A stretch of 64,000 nt of DNA from Streptomyces litmocidini (GCF_014649755.1 NZ_BMTQ01000010.1:1-64000); one strand, 5' to 3'; shown: positions 34,405-43,756, counted from the stretch's first letter. Translations and numbers: made by a program. Notes: a model not told the origin generated them from the letters alone.

Positions 34405-35238
34405 TCAGACGGCGTCGGTGCGCCGGCGCAGGAGGTAGCCGCCGGTGCCCAGGGCGAGGACCGCGCCGGCGGCCAGGGCGCCCAGGGCGGCGTCGTTGTT
34501 CCCGCCCGCGGCCTGTCCGGTCTCGCCGGCGGGCACGCCGTCGGGCGCGGAGTGCATGCCGGTGACGGTCTGGGTCTTCAGGGCGAGGTTCTTGTCCGTC
34601 GCGCTGCCCCAGGCGTAGACGATCGTGTTGCTGCCCTCGGCCAGGTCGAGGGCTGCCGGGCCGATCGCCACGGTGTCGGTTCCGGCGAGGACGACATCGG
34701 CGTTGACGGTGCCGGCCGCCACCTCGCCCTTGGCCTCCTTGGGGTTCTCCAGGCCCTTGAAGACCGCGGTGCCGTCGGCCCGGACGTCGACGGCGGGCGC
34801 GGCGGCGACGTGGCGGACGGTCAGGCGCGCCTTGCCCGCCGGCACCTTCGAGGTGTCGTTCACGAAGGCGTCGAGGGTGGGCTTGCCGTCGGGCGTGAGG
34901 TGGGCGACCAGCGTCGCGTTCGCCCCGGCGGGCACCTCGACCGTCTTCTCGATCGCCGGGGTGCCCTCGGGGCCCTCGCCGTCCTTGAAGACCTTGATGT
35001 CGTAGGAACCTGCGTCCAACTTCATCGGATCGGTGAGCGTACCGGGCTCGAAGTCCGGCAGCAGTTCCTTGCCCCCCGCGAACACGTCCACGGTCAGGCC
35101 CGGCACCGCGTGCAGCACCGACACCGTGGCCTGGTCTCCGGCGGCCCGGGACTGGGCGAACGCGGGAACGCCGGCGGTGACGGACAGTGCGACGGTGATG
35201 CCTGCGGTGAAAGCTGCGCCTGCGGTACGAACGGTCAT
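34405..35238 (-). CDS. DUF4397-domain surface protein with C-terminal anchor
   Basis: The 277-residue protein has a Sec signal peptide (FTAGITVALSVTAGVPAFA, cleaved before QSRA), two DUF4397 beta-domains (about 30-140 and 145-225) beginning TVSVLHAVPGLTVDVF and RLTVRHVAAAPAVDV, and a C-terminal hydrophobic helix followed by RRRTDAV. No LPxTG sorting motif is visible, so attachment is by the helix. ATG 35238 is chosen for the signal peptide; starts at 35247 or 35337 would extend it by unnatural residues. It lies upstream of a class F sortase gene and a sigma stub. Confidence 0.85.
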   Translation of the reverse strand: MTVRTAGAAFTAGITVALSVTAGVPAFAQSRAAGDQATVSVLHAVPGLTVDVFAGGKELLPDFEPGTLTDPMKLDAGSYDIKVFKDGEGPEGTPAIEKTVEVPAGANATLVAHLTPDGKPTLDAFVNDTSKVPAGKARLTVRHVAAAPAVDVRADGTAVFKGLENPKEAKGEVAAGTVNADVVLAGTDTVAIGPAALDLAEGSNTIVYAWGSATDKNLALKTQTVTGMHSAPDGVPAGETGQAAGGNNDAALGALAAGAVLALGTGGYLLRRRTDAV

Positions 35239-35479
35239 GGCGATCATCCCCATCATCCGGTCGAGAAGGTCTCGAAGCCCTGTGTGAAGAGGCCCGTGTG
35301 AAGAGGTGTTCCGCCGTCGTGGGCGGAACGGTTTCACCTGGTGCTTGAAATCTTTACTTCGCCTCGGTCGGCGACCTGACGGGACGCCACGTCAAGGGGC
35401 CCGCCGTTCGACGCCGGGGTCGGCACGGTCGTCGGGAGGCCGCGTGGGGCGATCGACGGGGCGGTGAGGCGGAGGGCGC

Positions 35480-35795
35480 CACGACGGGGCCCCTTTCGCG
35501 TCCGGTCGGCCTCATCGCCTCTTCTCGCGTCCGGTCGGCCTCGCCGCCTCTTCGCCCACAGCGACACCGCCGCGACCACGACGACGAGTGCGGTCACGAC
35601 GGGCACGCCCAGGGTGACCACGCGCTGGAGGAAGCTCGCCGCCGCGTAGCCGGCACCGGTCTCGGCTGCGGCCCACAGGAGCGCGGCGACCGCGCTGTAC
35701 GGGGCGACGGCGCGGTAGGGCAGACGGAATCGCGACCACCACTCGACCGACTGCCCGGGCAACCTGTACGCCCGGGTCCTCAGCGGCGAGGTCAA
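35480..35795 (-). pseudogene. C-terminal remnant of a DedA-family membrane protein
   Basis: Minus-strand reading RLPYRAVAPYSAVAALLWAA then GYAAASFLQRVVTLG and a long hydrophobic VVTALVVVVAAVSLWAKRRR is the usual end of DedA proteins (normally SRMPYRRFAPYNVLGALLWA...GYLAG). The N-terminal two thirds are missing; the frame opens at TTG 35795 with no ribosome site and runs on past the natural end to 35334. It abuts, head to head, a peptidoglycan-binding fragment on the other strand. Confidence 0.62.
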
Positions 35796-35799
35796 CCCC

Positions 35800-36050
35800 G
35801 GCGGCGGCCCCCTGCCCCACCCCGGGGTCGGTTTCCGTCAGCCCCCGGCCACCGTGCACGCGAGTGTGGCGACCTGGCAGTACCGGATGAACAGCGCGCA
35901 CGGCTACTCCCTCACCGTGGACGGCCAGTACGGTCCGGGCTCCGACGCGGCCTGCCGCAGTTTCCAGTCGAGCAGGGGGCTGGGTGTGGACGGTGTCGTC
36001 GGGCCGGCCACATGGGGTGCCACGTTCGCCCAGGAAGTCGTGACACCGCC
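35800..36050 (+). pseudogene. peptidoglycan-binding domain fragment
   Basis: The plus-strand reading VATWQYRMNSAHGYSLTVDG, then QYGPGSDAACRSFQS and GLGVDGVVGPATWGATF, is a complete PG_binding_1 repeat of the type found at the end of Streptomyces cell-wall hydrolases. The catalytic domain that should precede it is absent and no signal peptide or start with ribosome site exists. The frame drifts into unrelated sequence after ATF. It is a 3' fragment. Confidence 0.62.
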
Positions 36051-36275
36051 CGACGGGATTTCGGCGGGCGGTGATCCTCCCGTCCCCGGCCTGCGGCAGG
36101 TCGGTCTCCTTCGGCCGGGGCGGCGGGCCTGGTCGGTGGGGGCACCGTGTGCGGTGACGCCACCGGCCTCGCCGGGATCCGGCTCGCCCTTCCGAACTCC
36201 CGGTGGCCGACGGCCGGTCTCCCCTCGCCTCGTGGCGACGGGACTTGCGGGACGGGGCGGCAGCACGTACGGGCG

Positions 36276-36656
36276 TCACGCCTCGGTCAGAAACACTTCG
36301 TCGACGTAGCACCAGGCCCATGACTCGTCATGCGCCAGCGAAAGGACGACCGGATGACCCGTGGCCTCGTAATGGGCGTTCGCGTGTCGCCCTCGAGAGC
36401 TGTCGCAGCACCCGACGGTTCCGCAGGTCGCGCACCGACGCAGGCGGACCCAGTCGTGACCGAGGGCCACGCATGCCGAGCAGACAGCGTGCGACGCGGT
36501 GACCGGTGGGCGCGCGAGCGTCGAGACGTGGGTGCACACCGAACCCTGCGGACGGCCGCCGTCGGGGGCGACGCCCCACGCCGGCGCCGAGGACGCCGTG
36601 GTGTCCTCAGCCGGGACCTCCCGTTCGTCCGACGGCGTCCCGTGGATTCCGTCCAT
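36276..36656 (-). CDS. UBP-type zinc finger protein
   Basis: The 126-residue protein has a disordered N-terminal part (1-50) and a zinc finger of the ubiquitin-hydrolase (ZnF-UBP) type (about 50-122). Ligands are visible in order: CTHV, VCSACVAL, RRCATCGTVGC, CDSSRGRHANAHY and ATGHPVVLS. Bacterial single-domain copies are common in actinobacteria; their role is unknown. ATG 36656 follows GGAGGCGG. It is the downstream neighbour of the DUF6479 gene on the same strand, only 32 bases away. Confidence 0.85.
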   Translation of the reverse strand: MDGIHGTPSDEREVPAEDTTASSAPAWGVAPDGGRPQGSVCTHVSTLARPPVTASHAVCSACVALGHDWVRLRRCATCGTVGCCDSSRGRHANAHYEATGHPVVLSLAHDESWAWCYVDEVFLTEA

Positions 36657-36688
36657 GATCGATCCGCCTCCGTGTCGCGTGGCCTTCG

Positions 36689-37072
36689 TCAGTCGCCGTG
36701 ACCCGTTCCACCGCTGCCGAAGCCACCGCTGGAAATGCCGCGCCATTTGCGTCGCTCCTCGCTCTGGGGTTCGGGGTCGGCCTCACCCGAGCTTTTGAGG
36801 TTGTAGGGCATCAATCGGTGCTCCCCGTCCGTGTACGGCATTTCCGCGGGCCTGCGGTACTCCGCGACCTCGCCCGGCAATCTGTCCGTCTCGGGCCGAT
36901 GCGGCTGGGACTCGGGGGCGGGAGGAGGAAGCTCCTTGTTCTTGACGCGGATGCCGAGCGCGAAGGCTCCGATGAGAACAACGACGACGACCAGTCCGCC
37001 GAGCACCTGCGCGAGTCCTGACTGCCAGACGCCGGCGGCCAGCATCGGCTCTCCGATGTGATTCACGTCCAT
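36689..37072 (-). CDS. DUF6479-type membrane protein
   Basis: The 127-residue protein has one membrane helix (about 21-43, VLGGLVVVVVLIGAFALGI), a basic/proline-rich stretch, and a glycine-rich end GGFGSGGTG, the layout of Streptomyces DUF6479 proteins. No function is known for these. ATG 37072 is 5 bases after AGGAG-like sequence (GAGCTCC on the plus strand). It probably forms a two-gene unit with the zinc-finger gene downstream. Confidence 0.75.
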   Translation of the reverse strand: MDVNHIGEPMLAAGVWQSGLAQVLGGLVVVVVLIGAFALGIRVKNKELPPPAPESQPHRPETDRLPGEVAEYRRPAEMPYTDGEHRLMPYNLKSSGEADPEPQSEERRKWRGISSGGFGSGGTGHGD

Positions 37073-37799
37073 GAGGAGCTCCGTTCGTGTGACCGTGTCT
37101 CGGCGGCACGGGCCTCGGAGGCACGGTGGTCAAGAGCGACAATCCTGGTTTCCGCACGAGGACCGGCGGTGGATGCGCACACCGTTCAGACGGACATCGC
37201 GGAAACGGTATCGGCCCCGACGCGCCTTCCCGCCCGCGTGTCGCGGGGCCGCGTGAAGGGCCGGTCGGCGTTCTGGCGAGTCACCACGGTTTCCGCACTG
37301 CCCCGATCTCCGCCGAACACGTGGAGCAGAGGAGGCGGGAATCGAAGTCTTCCGGGGGACGACACGGACTCCGAGCCCGAGAGGGATGCCGGGCGCCTGG
37401 GTGACGACCGCGGACGAAGAGGAGCTCTCGGTGGGGCAAGCGGATGTGGCACTGCACGCGGACATCATGAGCTTCGACGGTGTCCCTGGGGCAATCCGCC
37501 GACCGGAGAGCCCGGGCCTCGTCACCGTGGCGAAGCAGGCCGATGAGCACGGCCGGATCATCGCTCCTGAGGGCACCGGCCGGGGAAGCCGACGTGCGCG
37601 CTCTCGGTCCGGAGGGTCGCGAGCGGATCTTCGGCTCCTATGGGCAGGGCCCGCGAGGAAGCGCACAGGACCGCCCTCGCGGTGACTGGTCGCCCCCGAC
37701 GAGGGCCCCTGGATTCCCGAACGGCAGCCGGCCGGGGTTTGCGTTCGACGCGAAGCGCGGCCTGTCTTAATTTCGAGGGCGAGACAGCAAGGGCCGAGC
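37073..37799. other. intergenic stretch without a convincing gene
   Basis: Frames on both strands are open but none shows a domain, signal peptide or ribosome site. A plus-strand frame containing TTADEEELSVGQADVALHA (about 37404-37470) is the least random part and could be a degraded coding fragment, but I cannot assign it. AT content rises slightly just before 37770. Confidence 0.35.
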
Positions 37800-40016
37800 A
37801 TGGGAGAACCGGACCAGTCAGACGCCGTCGACACAGCGAAGAGGCATTCCGTCGTGACAGATGGGTACGGATCGGGAGCCGGCCCCGCGGGGGCGGACCT
37901 GGACAGTGCGCTGCTGGACGCCCTGTTCAGCCGGTCTCCGGTGAGTCTGCACGTGTACGACCGGCACCTGCGTCTGGTGCGGGTGAATTCCGCCGCCCGG
38001 CTCATGCGCGAGTTCCCCGTGCACGACATGGTGGGGCGGACGCTTTCCGAGGTCCTTCGGGCTTTCGACGTCGCGGAGCACGCCCTCATCGAGCGAACCG
38101 CGCATCAGGTCCTTCACACCGGCCGGCCGGCGTTCGACCTGGACGTCCGGCTCCGCAGCCGGTCCGACCCCGCCGTCGAGGCCGTCGTGTCGGCCGCGGT
38201 GCTGCGACTCCAGGGTCCCGACGGGACCGTGGTCGGAGTCGCCGCCGCGCTGACCGACATCAGCGCCCGCGTACGAGCCGAGGCCGGTCTGCGGTTGCTG
38301 AACGAAGCGGCGACCCGGGTCGGCACCACTCTGGACGTGTTCCGCACCGCCGCGGAGTTCTGCGACCTGGCCGTCCCCCGTCTGGCGGACACCGTGACGG
38401 TCGACGTCTACGACTCGGTCCTGCGCGGTCACGCTCCCACGCCGGACTCCCGAGAACGGGGGGCGGCCCTGCGACGGGCCGGCTTCCGATCCGCCGCGGG
38501 GCCCGAACAGCAGGGCGTGCCGAGCGTGGGAAAGGTCGACACCTACCCGTCCGCGACGCCGTACCGAGCGGCCCTGGACACCCTCGCGCCCAAGCTGCTC
38601 CGGCACCTGCGCCCGGACACCTCCTGGCTCGACCCTCGCCGACGGCGTGACGCCCGGATCCTGGCGGCCGGCGCGCACTCGATGATGCTCGTCCCGATCC
38701 GGGCCCGAGGCCTCGTACTGGGGCTCGCCTGCTTCTACCGATGGCGCAACCCGGTGCTGTTCGACCACAAGGACCTGGCCTTGGCGGAACAGCTCACCAC
38801 GCACGCGGCTCTCTGCCTGGACAATGCCCGCCAGTACAGCCGCGAACGCTCTGCCGCCCGCGTCCTCACCGGCACCCTCGGCGTCGCCGAGGCGCCCAGC
38901 GCCGCCGCGGCCGACCTCGCCCACACCTACCTGCCCGCCGGGTCGGGCGGCGCCTGGTTCGACGTGTTCCCCCTGTCGGGCGCCAGGATCGCGCTCGTCG
39001 CGGGCGACACCTCCACCGAAGCGGGGGAGAGCGCCCCAGGGGCCATGGGGGAATTGCGAGCCGCGATCGAAGCCTTGTCCACCCTCGACCTGCCGCCCGA
39101 GGACATCCTGGACCGCCTGCACGACCTCGCGAGCCGCCCCCAGCCCGTACCCGCCGGCTCCCCCCGCCTCCCCGCGCACGACACGGTCCGTGCCCGTTGC
39201 CTCTATCTCGTCTACGACCCGGTCACCCGCGTTTGCACGGCAGCGAGCGCGGGGCACCCCGCACCCGCGCTGGTCCACCCGGCGGGAGGTGTCGAAGCCC
39301 TCGACATCGCTCCAGGACCTCCGCTGGGAGAGGGCATCAGCCACTACCGGGCGACCGAACGGGCCCTGCCCCCAGGAACCACGCTGTTGATCTACAACAC
39401 CGGCCTGCTGCCCGATTCACTGCTCGCGACACGGCTCCCGGACCTGCTCACCGGGACCCGTCTCCTCACCGCGGCCGACGCGCCCCTCCAGGCGGTGTGC
39501 GACTCACTGGCCCACGACCTGGGCCCCGAACCGCTTCACCACGACGCCTTCCTCCTGTTGGCCCGCACCCGCGCGCTGGGCTCGGACCGGACGAACGCCT
39601 GGACCTTCCCCAACGATCCCGCGATCGTCTCCCAAGCGCGTAGGGCCGCGGTCACCCAACTGGAGGAGTGGAACATCGCCCCCGACGTCGCGGACAGCAC
39701 CGCGCTCATCATCAGCGAACTCGTGACGAACGCCGTCCGGTACGCCACGGGCCCGATCCAGCTGCGCCTGATTCGTGGCGACAGCCTGATCTGCGAAGTC
39801 ACCGACGACAGCAGCACGGCCCCGCATCTTCGCCGGGCCCTGACCACGGACGAGAACGGGCGCGGCCTCTTCATCACCGCGCAACTCACCCGCCGCTGGG
39901 GCGTCCGGAGCGCCCCCCGGGGCAAGACGATCTGGGCCGAGCAGGACCTCGGCCCCTCTTCCCGGCCGGCCCCTCCGGACCTGTCCGCGTCCGGCAGGAC
40001 GGCCGAGGCGCGCTGA
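37800..40016 (+). CDS. PAS-GAF-SpoIIE-HATPase protein with degenerate phosphatase domain
   Basis: The 738-residue protein has a PAS domain (about 35-160), a GAF domain (165-350), a SpoIIE-like domain (375-590) and a C-terminal HATPase_c_2 domain (600-715) with LIISELVTNAVRYATGP and GRGLFIT. The kinase-like end is normal. The phosphatase domain is not: the metal motif GGDWYD is GGAWFD, GDVxGHG is GDTSTEAG and the final DD is HHDAF. It therefore probably binds but does not hydrolyse phosphoserine. ATG 37800 fits the usual length; GTG 37854 is a possible internal start. It stands alone. Confidence 0.85.
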   Translation: MGEPDQSDAVDTAKRHSVVTDGYGSGAGPAGADLDSALLDALFSRSPVSLHVYDRHLRLVRVNSAARLMREFPVHDMVGRTLSEVLRAFDVAEHALIERTAHQVLHTGRPAFDLDVRLRSRSDPAVEAVVSAAVLRLQGPDGTVVGVAAALTDISARVRAEAGLRLLNEAATRVGTTLDVFRTAAEFCDLAVPRLADTVTVDVYDSVLRGHAPTPDSRERGAALRRAGFRSAAGPEQQGVPSVGKVDTYPSATPYRAALDTLAPKLLRHLRPDTSWLDPRRRRDARILAAGAHSMMLVPIRARGLVLGLACFYRWRNPVLFDHKDLALAEQLTTHAALCLDNARQYSRERSAARVLTGTLGVAEAPSAAAADLAHTYLPAGSGGAWFDVFPLSGARIALVAGDTSTEAGESAPGAMGELRAAIEALSTLDLPPEDILDRLHDLASRPQPVPAGSPRLPAHDTVRARCLYLVYDPVTRVCTAASAGHPAPALVHPAGGVEALDIAPGPPLGEGISHYRATERALPPGTTLLIYNTGLLPDSLLATRLPDLLTGTRLLTAADAPLQAVCDSLAHDLGPEPLHHDAFLLLARTRALGSDRTNAWTFPNDPAIVSQARRAAVTQLEEWNIAPDVADSTALIISELVTNAVRYATGPIQLRLIRGDSLICEVTDDSSTAPHLRRALTTDENGRGLFITAQLTRRWGVRSAPRGKTIWAEQDLGPSSRPAPPDLSASGRTAEAR

Positions 40017-40557
40017 CCCCGGGCCCGTGGGGCGTCCGTGACCGGCGCGCGCGACGTGCGACTGCGGCACGTCTGCTCAGGTGCGTTCGGACGCCGTGGC
40101 CCTGCGCCGCAACCGGCTCCCGTCGATCCCCTCCGTCGAGCGGCCGTCGAGGGGCGCCGGTCCGCGTACGGCCGATGATCCACGCGTACGGCGTCGGGGC
40201 GCTGACCACCCGCACGCCTTCGGCGGACCGGAGCCGGGCTTCGTGTCCGCCCGCTCCCCGCTCGTGCCTGCCGCCGGCGCCCCGGCGCGTACGGGCGTTC
40301 CTGACCGGTGGCGGACTCCGTCCGCGTCGCCGGTGGCGGGGGCGGCCGAGGAGCGCGGCGGCTGCGGGCGGTGCGGTTCGGGGGGCCGTCCGGTACGCGG
40401 CCGCTGACGCGGAGGGCTGGTCCCGGCCTTCTTGAGGGGCGTCGAGTACGGCCGCGTTCGCGGCGTGGTCCGGATCTCGCGGCGCACGTTTCCCTCGGCC
40501 GGCCCCGTCTTCGCCCTTCGGCCCCGCGGAGGCCGGCGGCCGGCGGTCGGCCGTCTT
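40017..40557. other. intergenic stretch without a convincing gene
   Basis: No domain or ribosome site is visible on either strand. The long frames that cross it are arginine/proline-rich and typical of shadow frames in high-GC DNA. The promoter of the ABC operon begins at its right end. Confidence 0.4.
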
Positions 40558-40559
40558 GT

Positions 40560-40604
40560 TTGACAGCGGAATTCCCTCGACCCACTATGTGAGTGAGCGC
40601 TCAC
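40560..40604 (+). promoter_or_regulatory. promoter with TetR-type operator before ABC operon
   Basis: A consensus -35 TTGACA (40560-40565) is followed at 17 bases by CACTAT (40583-40588) as -10. A perfect 12-bp palindrome GTGAGCGCTCAC (40593-40604) falls on the expected start of transcription. A TetR regulator is encoded as the third gene of the operon, so this is very likely its operator. A GGAGG ribosome site follows at 40612. Confidence 0.68.
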
Positions 40605-40620
40605 ACGCTTTGGAGGAACG

Positions 40621-41574
40621 ATGAGTGTGATCAAGACGGCTGGACTGACCCGCCGTTTCGGTGAGGTCACCGCCCTGGACGGGCTGACGCTGGAGTTGCC
40701 GCGGGCGGGGGTGATCGGCCTGGTGGGCCCGAACGGGTCGGGCAAGTCGACCCTCATCCGCATGCTGCTCGGCCTGATCGCGCCGACCTCGGGAACGGCC
40801 GAGGTGCTGGACGAGCCGATCGGCGCACCGGGCCGCTATCTGGGCCGGGTCGGAGCCCTGGTGGAGAACCCGGCCTTCGTGCCCGGACTGTCGGCGAGGG
40901 CGAACCTGATGTCCCTGGCCAGGCTCCGCGGCCTGCCGGCCCCGCGGGTGGACGAGGTGCTCCGGACCGTCGGCCTGACCGGGCGTGACGCCGAACCCGT
41001 CAAGCGCTTCTCACTGGGCATGAAACAACGTCTGGGCATCGCCGCGGCACTGCTGCCCGATCCCGAACTGCTGATCCTGGACGAGCCCACCAACGGTCTC
41101 GACCCTTCGGGCATCGTCGAGATCCGCGGGCTGCTGGCGGACCTGGCCCGGGCGGGCCGGACCGTCATCGTCTCCTCGCACCTCCTGGCCGAGATCGAGA
41201 CGGTCTGCGACTTCCTGGTCGTCATCCGCTTCGGCCACCTGGTCTACTCCGGACCCGTCACCGACCTGCTCGCCCGCACGGGGCAGCGCATCGAGATCGC
41301 GGCGGAACACGCGCGGGACACCTCGTCGCTGCTCGCGCTGCTGGCGGCCGACGGCTGGCAGGTCGAGCACGCGTCCGAGGACCGGCTCAGCGTGACCGCC
41401 GAGGAGCGCCAGGGTGCCGAGCTGAACCGGTGCGCCGCCCGCGGCGGCATCACCCTCACGTCCATGACCCCGGTGCGCGGCAGCCTGGAGGAGATCTTCC
41501 TGGAGATGACCGGCACCAGCGACCAGGACCTCACGGCGGCCCGCGCCGCGGCCGCGGAACGGAAGGCGTCATGA
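40621..41574 (+). CDS. ABC transporter ATP-binding protein
   Basis: The 317-residue protein is a DrrA/CcmA-type ATPase. Walker A is GPNGSGKST (about 38-46), the signature is RFSLGMKQRL and Walker B is LLILDEPTNGLDP. A C-terminal extension (220-317) is typical of bacterial exporter ATPases. The stop overlaps the start of the permease gene (ATGA). Its place in an operon with a TetR regulator suggests drug or toxic metabolite export, controlled by the operator at 40593. Confidence 0.93.
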   Translation: MSVIKTAGLTRRFGEVTALDGLTLELPRAGVIGLVGPNGSGKSTLIRMLLGLIAPTSGTAEVLDEPIGAPGRYLGRVGALVENPAFVPGLSARANLMSLARLRGLPAPRVDEVLRTVGLTGRDAEPVKRFSLGMKQRLGIAAALLPDPELLILDEPTNGLDPSGIVEIRGLLADLARAGRTVIVSSHLLAEIETVCDFLVVIRFGHLVYSGPVTDLLARTGQRIEIAAEHARDTSSLLALLAADGWQVEHASEDRLSVTAEERQGAELNRCAARGGITLTSMTPVRGSLEEIFLEMTGTSDQDLTAARAAAAERKAS

Positions 41575-42368
41575 TCAACACCCTGCGCAGCGAACTCCTG
41601 CGAACCCGCCGCAAGGGCGTCGTCATCGGCTGGTTCGGCCTGACGATCCTGTTCACCGTCATGATCAACATGGTGATGGCGCAGGTCGTCGGCTCGTCCA
41701 ACGCGCAGCCCGAAGGCGGCCCCGGCGTGTCGTTCCCGACGCTCGACCAGTGGCAGGCAGCCGACGGCATCACCGCGGGCCTGTCCTCGGCCGCCGGCAT
41801 GTACGGAGTGGTCGCCCTGTCGTTCTGGGCGATCGTGACGGCCGGCGACTACAGCAGCGGCCTGATCCGGCTGACCGCCTCCGCCCAGCCCGACCGCGTC
41901 AAGCTGCTGCTCGGCAAGGTCGGTGCGCTGGTCCTGTGGACCGCCGCCGTCACGACGGTGGCGCTCATCGCCGACCTGGTCATCGCACCCGTGGCGGCAC
42001 GGAGCGCGGACCTGGACGTCTCCGCCTGGGGCCGGGACGCCCTGCCGACCCTGGCCGGTGCGTGGTTCAACCTGTTCGCCACCCTGCTCGTCTGGGGTGT
42101 CATCGGACTCGTACTGGCGCTGGTCACCCGTTCCGCGGCCATCTCGATCTCGGTCGGCGTCGGCTACGTCCTGGTCGTCGAAGCGGTCATCACCGCCGCC
42201 CTCGACGCAATCGCGGACTGGACGCCCGGAGCGACCCTCGGTGCGCTGGCCCAGGGCGGCACCAGCGCCATCCCCTACGGCACCGCCCTGACGCTCGGCG
42301 CCCTCTACACCCTTCTAGGCTTGGGCGTCGCGCTCGTCGTGTTCAAGCGCCGCGACATCACCGACTGA
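41571..42368 (+). CDS. ABC transporter permease
   Basis: The 265-residue ABC-2-like permease has six hydrophobic segments (about 20-40, 75-100, 120-145, 165-190, 195-220 and 240-258). The segment FWAIVTAGDYSSGLIRLTAS in the middle is characteristic of the family, where a GEY/D loop follows helix 2. ATG 41571 overlaps the ATPase stop by four bases, so the two are translationally coupled. It forms the pore of the exporter. Confidence 0.9.
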   Translation: MINTLRSELLRTRRKGVVIGWFGLTILFTVMINMVMAQVVGSSNAQPEGGPGVSFPTLDQWQAADGITAGLSSAAGMYGVVALSFWAIVTAGDYSSGLIRLTASAQPDRVKLLLGKVGALVLWTAAVTTVALIADLVIAPVAARSADLDVSAWGRDALPTLAGAWFNLFATLLVWGVIGLVLALVTRSAAISISVGVGYVLVVEAVITAALDAIADWTPGATLGALAQGGTSAIPYGTALTLGALYTLLGLGVALVVFKRRDITD

Positions 42369-42403
42369 CCCGACCCGTCAGACACCTTGAAGGGGAACGT
42401 GCC

Positions 42404-43000
42404 ATGTCCTCGCGCGGCACCGCCACACGGACCAAACTCGTCGACACCACCATCCGGCTCGTCGGCGAACTCGGATACGCCAAGACCACCACCCGTGCCA
42501 TCGCCCAGGCGGCCGGCGTCGCCGAAGGCACCCTCTACCGGCACTTCCCCGACAAGGCCACCCTCTTCGCCGAAGCGGTCCTGCGGCAGAACCAGCACGT
42601 CGTCGACTGGATCGAGACGCTGCCCGCCCGCGCCGGCACCGCAACCGTCGCCGCCAACCTCACCGACTGCCTCACCCGTCTCGCCGCCCTGCGCGCCGAC
42701 ATCCTCCCCCTGGAACTGGCCATCCTCACCGACCCCGAACTCGCCCGCGTCGCACCGCCCCCCGGTGCGCTGCCGGGCCCTCCGGGACGGCTCGCCGAGT
42801 ACCTCCGCGCGGAACAGGACCTCGGCCGCCTGCGCGCCGACGCCGATCCGGACCACTGCGCCGTCGTCCTGCTCGCCCTGCTGTTCGGCATGGCCATGCA
42901 CCCGCCCCTGCCGCCCGACCAGCATCCCCTTCCCGCGCTGCCCGGCATCGCCGACGCGGTCGACATCCTCCTCAAGGGCCTCGCGCCGAGGCCGGAGTGA
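42404..43000 (+). CDS. TetR-family repressor
   Basis: The 198-residue regulator has a TetR N-terminal helix-turn-helix (about 10-56): TKLVDTTIRLVGELGYAKTT then IAQAAGVAEGTLYRHFPDK. The C-terminal ligand domain is not assignable to a drug class. ATG 42404 follows AGGGGAAC. It is the third gene of the ABC operon, 35 bases after the permease, and probably represses the operon through the palindrome at 40593-40604. Confidence 0.9.
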   Translation: MSSRGTATRTKLVDTTIRLVGELGYAKTTTRAIAQAAGVAEGTLYRHFPDKATLFAEAVLRQNQHVVDWIETLPARAGTATVAANLTDCLTRLAALRADILPLELAILTDPELARVAPPPGALPGPPGRLAEYLRAEQDLGRLRADADPDHCAVVLLALLFGMAMHPPLPPDQHPLPALPGIADAVDILLKGLAPRPE

Positions 43001-43289
43001 GGCCCACGGCATCGGCGGCGGACACGCCGGGGCTCCCGTCGGGCGGCGCCCGCGCCCGACGGATGCCCGTGCCGCGACCAGGCCCCGGTCGAGGGTCTTC
43101 CCGGTGGACGTGAGCCCCTGGGGCCGCGTTCGACGCCGGTCCTGGGGAGACGCTCGACGCCGTTCGGGTCGAACCACCGTGTCGGCGCATCCGGAAGTGA
43201 ACAAAGAGGGAAAAAGGGTACGTACTGTACTTTCCCCCTGGCGCGCCCCGGCGCTCAGGGTGTTCCTCACCGACGGATGGGATCGCAAC

Positions 43290-43538
43290 ATGATCGTCAA
43301 GAAGCTCCACGACGCAGGACTGCGCAGCGAGCACGCCTACCTGGCCGCTGTGGGATCGATCGGGTTGTCTCTCGCCTCATGGCTCACTTCCAGTCGGCGT
43401 GAAAACCTGGAACGCGCCGACCGGTGGGGCATCTTCGTCGGAGAGTGGGCGCCCACCTTCTTCACTCTCGGGCTGGCGTTGGCGAACTACGAGCGGGACG
43501 AGAACAAGGTCGTCGACCGCCAGGAGTCGTCCGTGTGA
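43290..43538 (+). CDS. small membrane protein
   Basis: The 82-residue protein has two hydrophobic segments: AYLAAVGSIGLSLASWL (about 16-32) and WGIFVGEWAPTFFTLGLAL (46-64), ending in a charged tail. This text resembles short Streptomyces membrane proteins of unknown function. ATG 43290 lacks a strong ribosome site but GATCGC-type sequence precedes it; the frame is open further upstream without homology. The gap before it (43001-43289) has a GTAC-rich imperfect repeat near 43219-43229. Confidence 0.6.
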   Translation: MIVKKLHDAGLRSEHAYLAAVGSIGLSLASWLTSSRRENLERADRWGIFVGEWAPTFFTLGLALANYERDENKVVDRQESSV

Positions 43539-43722
43539 TCATGCGCGGAGCCGGACGACCCGGGCCGCCGCGGCGGCGCCGAGGAAGCCGCGCCCGCGCC
43601 CACCCCGTCGGGCGGTCACGGAGCCGATGTGCGTCGAGCTCGCCGGCCGCCCGTTCGACGGTGTCGCGGAATCCGCCGCATCGTCCCGGACGAAGGGACC
43701 GGGCGCGCACCCGCCGAAAGCC

Positions 43723-43756
43723 CGGTGCGCCCGGCGGCCGGCCGCCGGGCGCACCG
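43723..43756. terminator. perfect 34-bp palindrome between convergent genes
   Basis: Left arm 43723-43739 and right arm 43740-43756 are perfect complements with no spacer. As RNA, the central GGCCGGCC would form the loop and leave a stem of about 13 bp. It lies 69 bases beyond the alcohol dehydrogenase stop, between convergent transcripts, and is best read as a bidirectional terminator. Confidence 0.65.
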
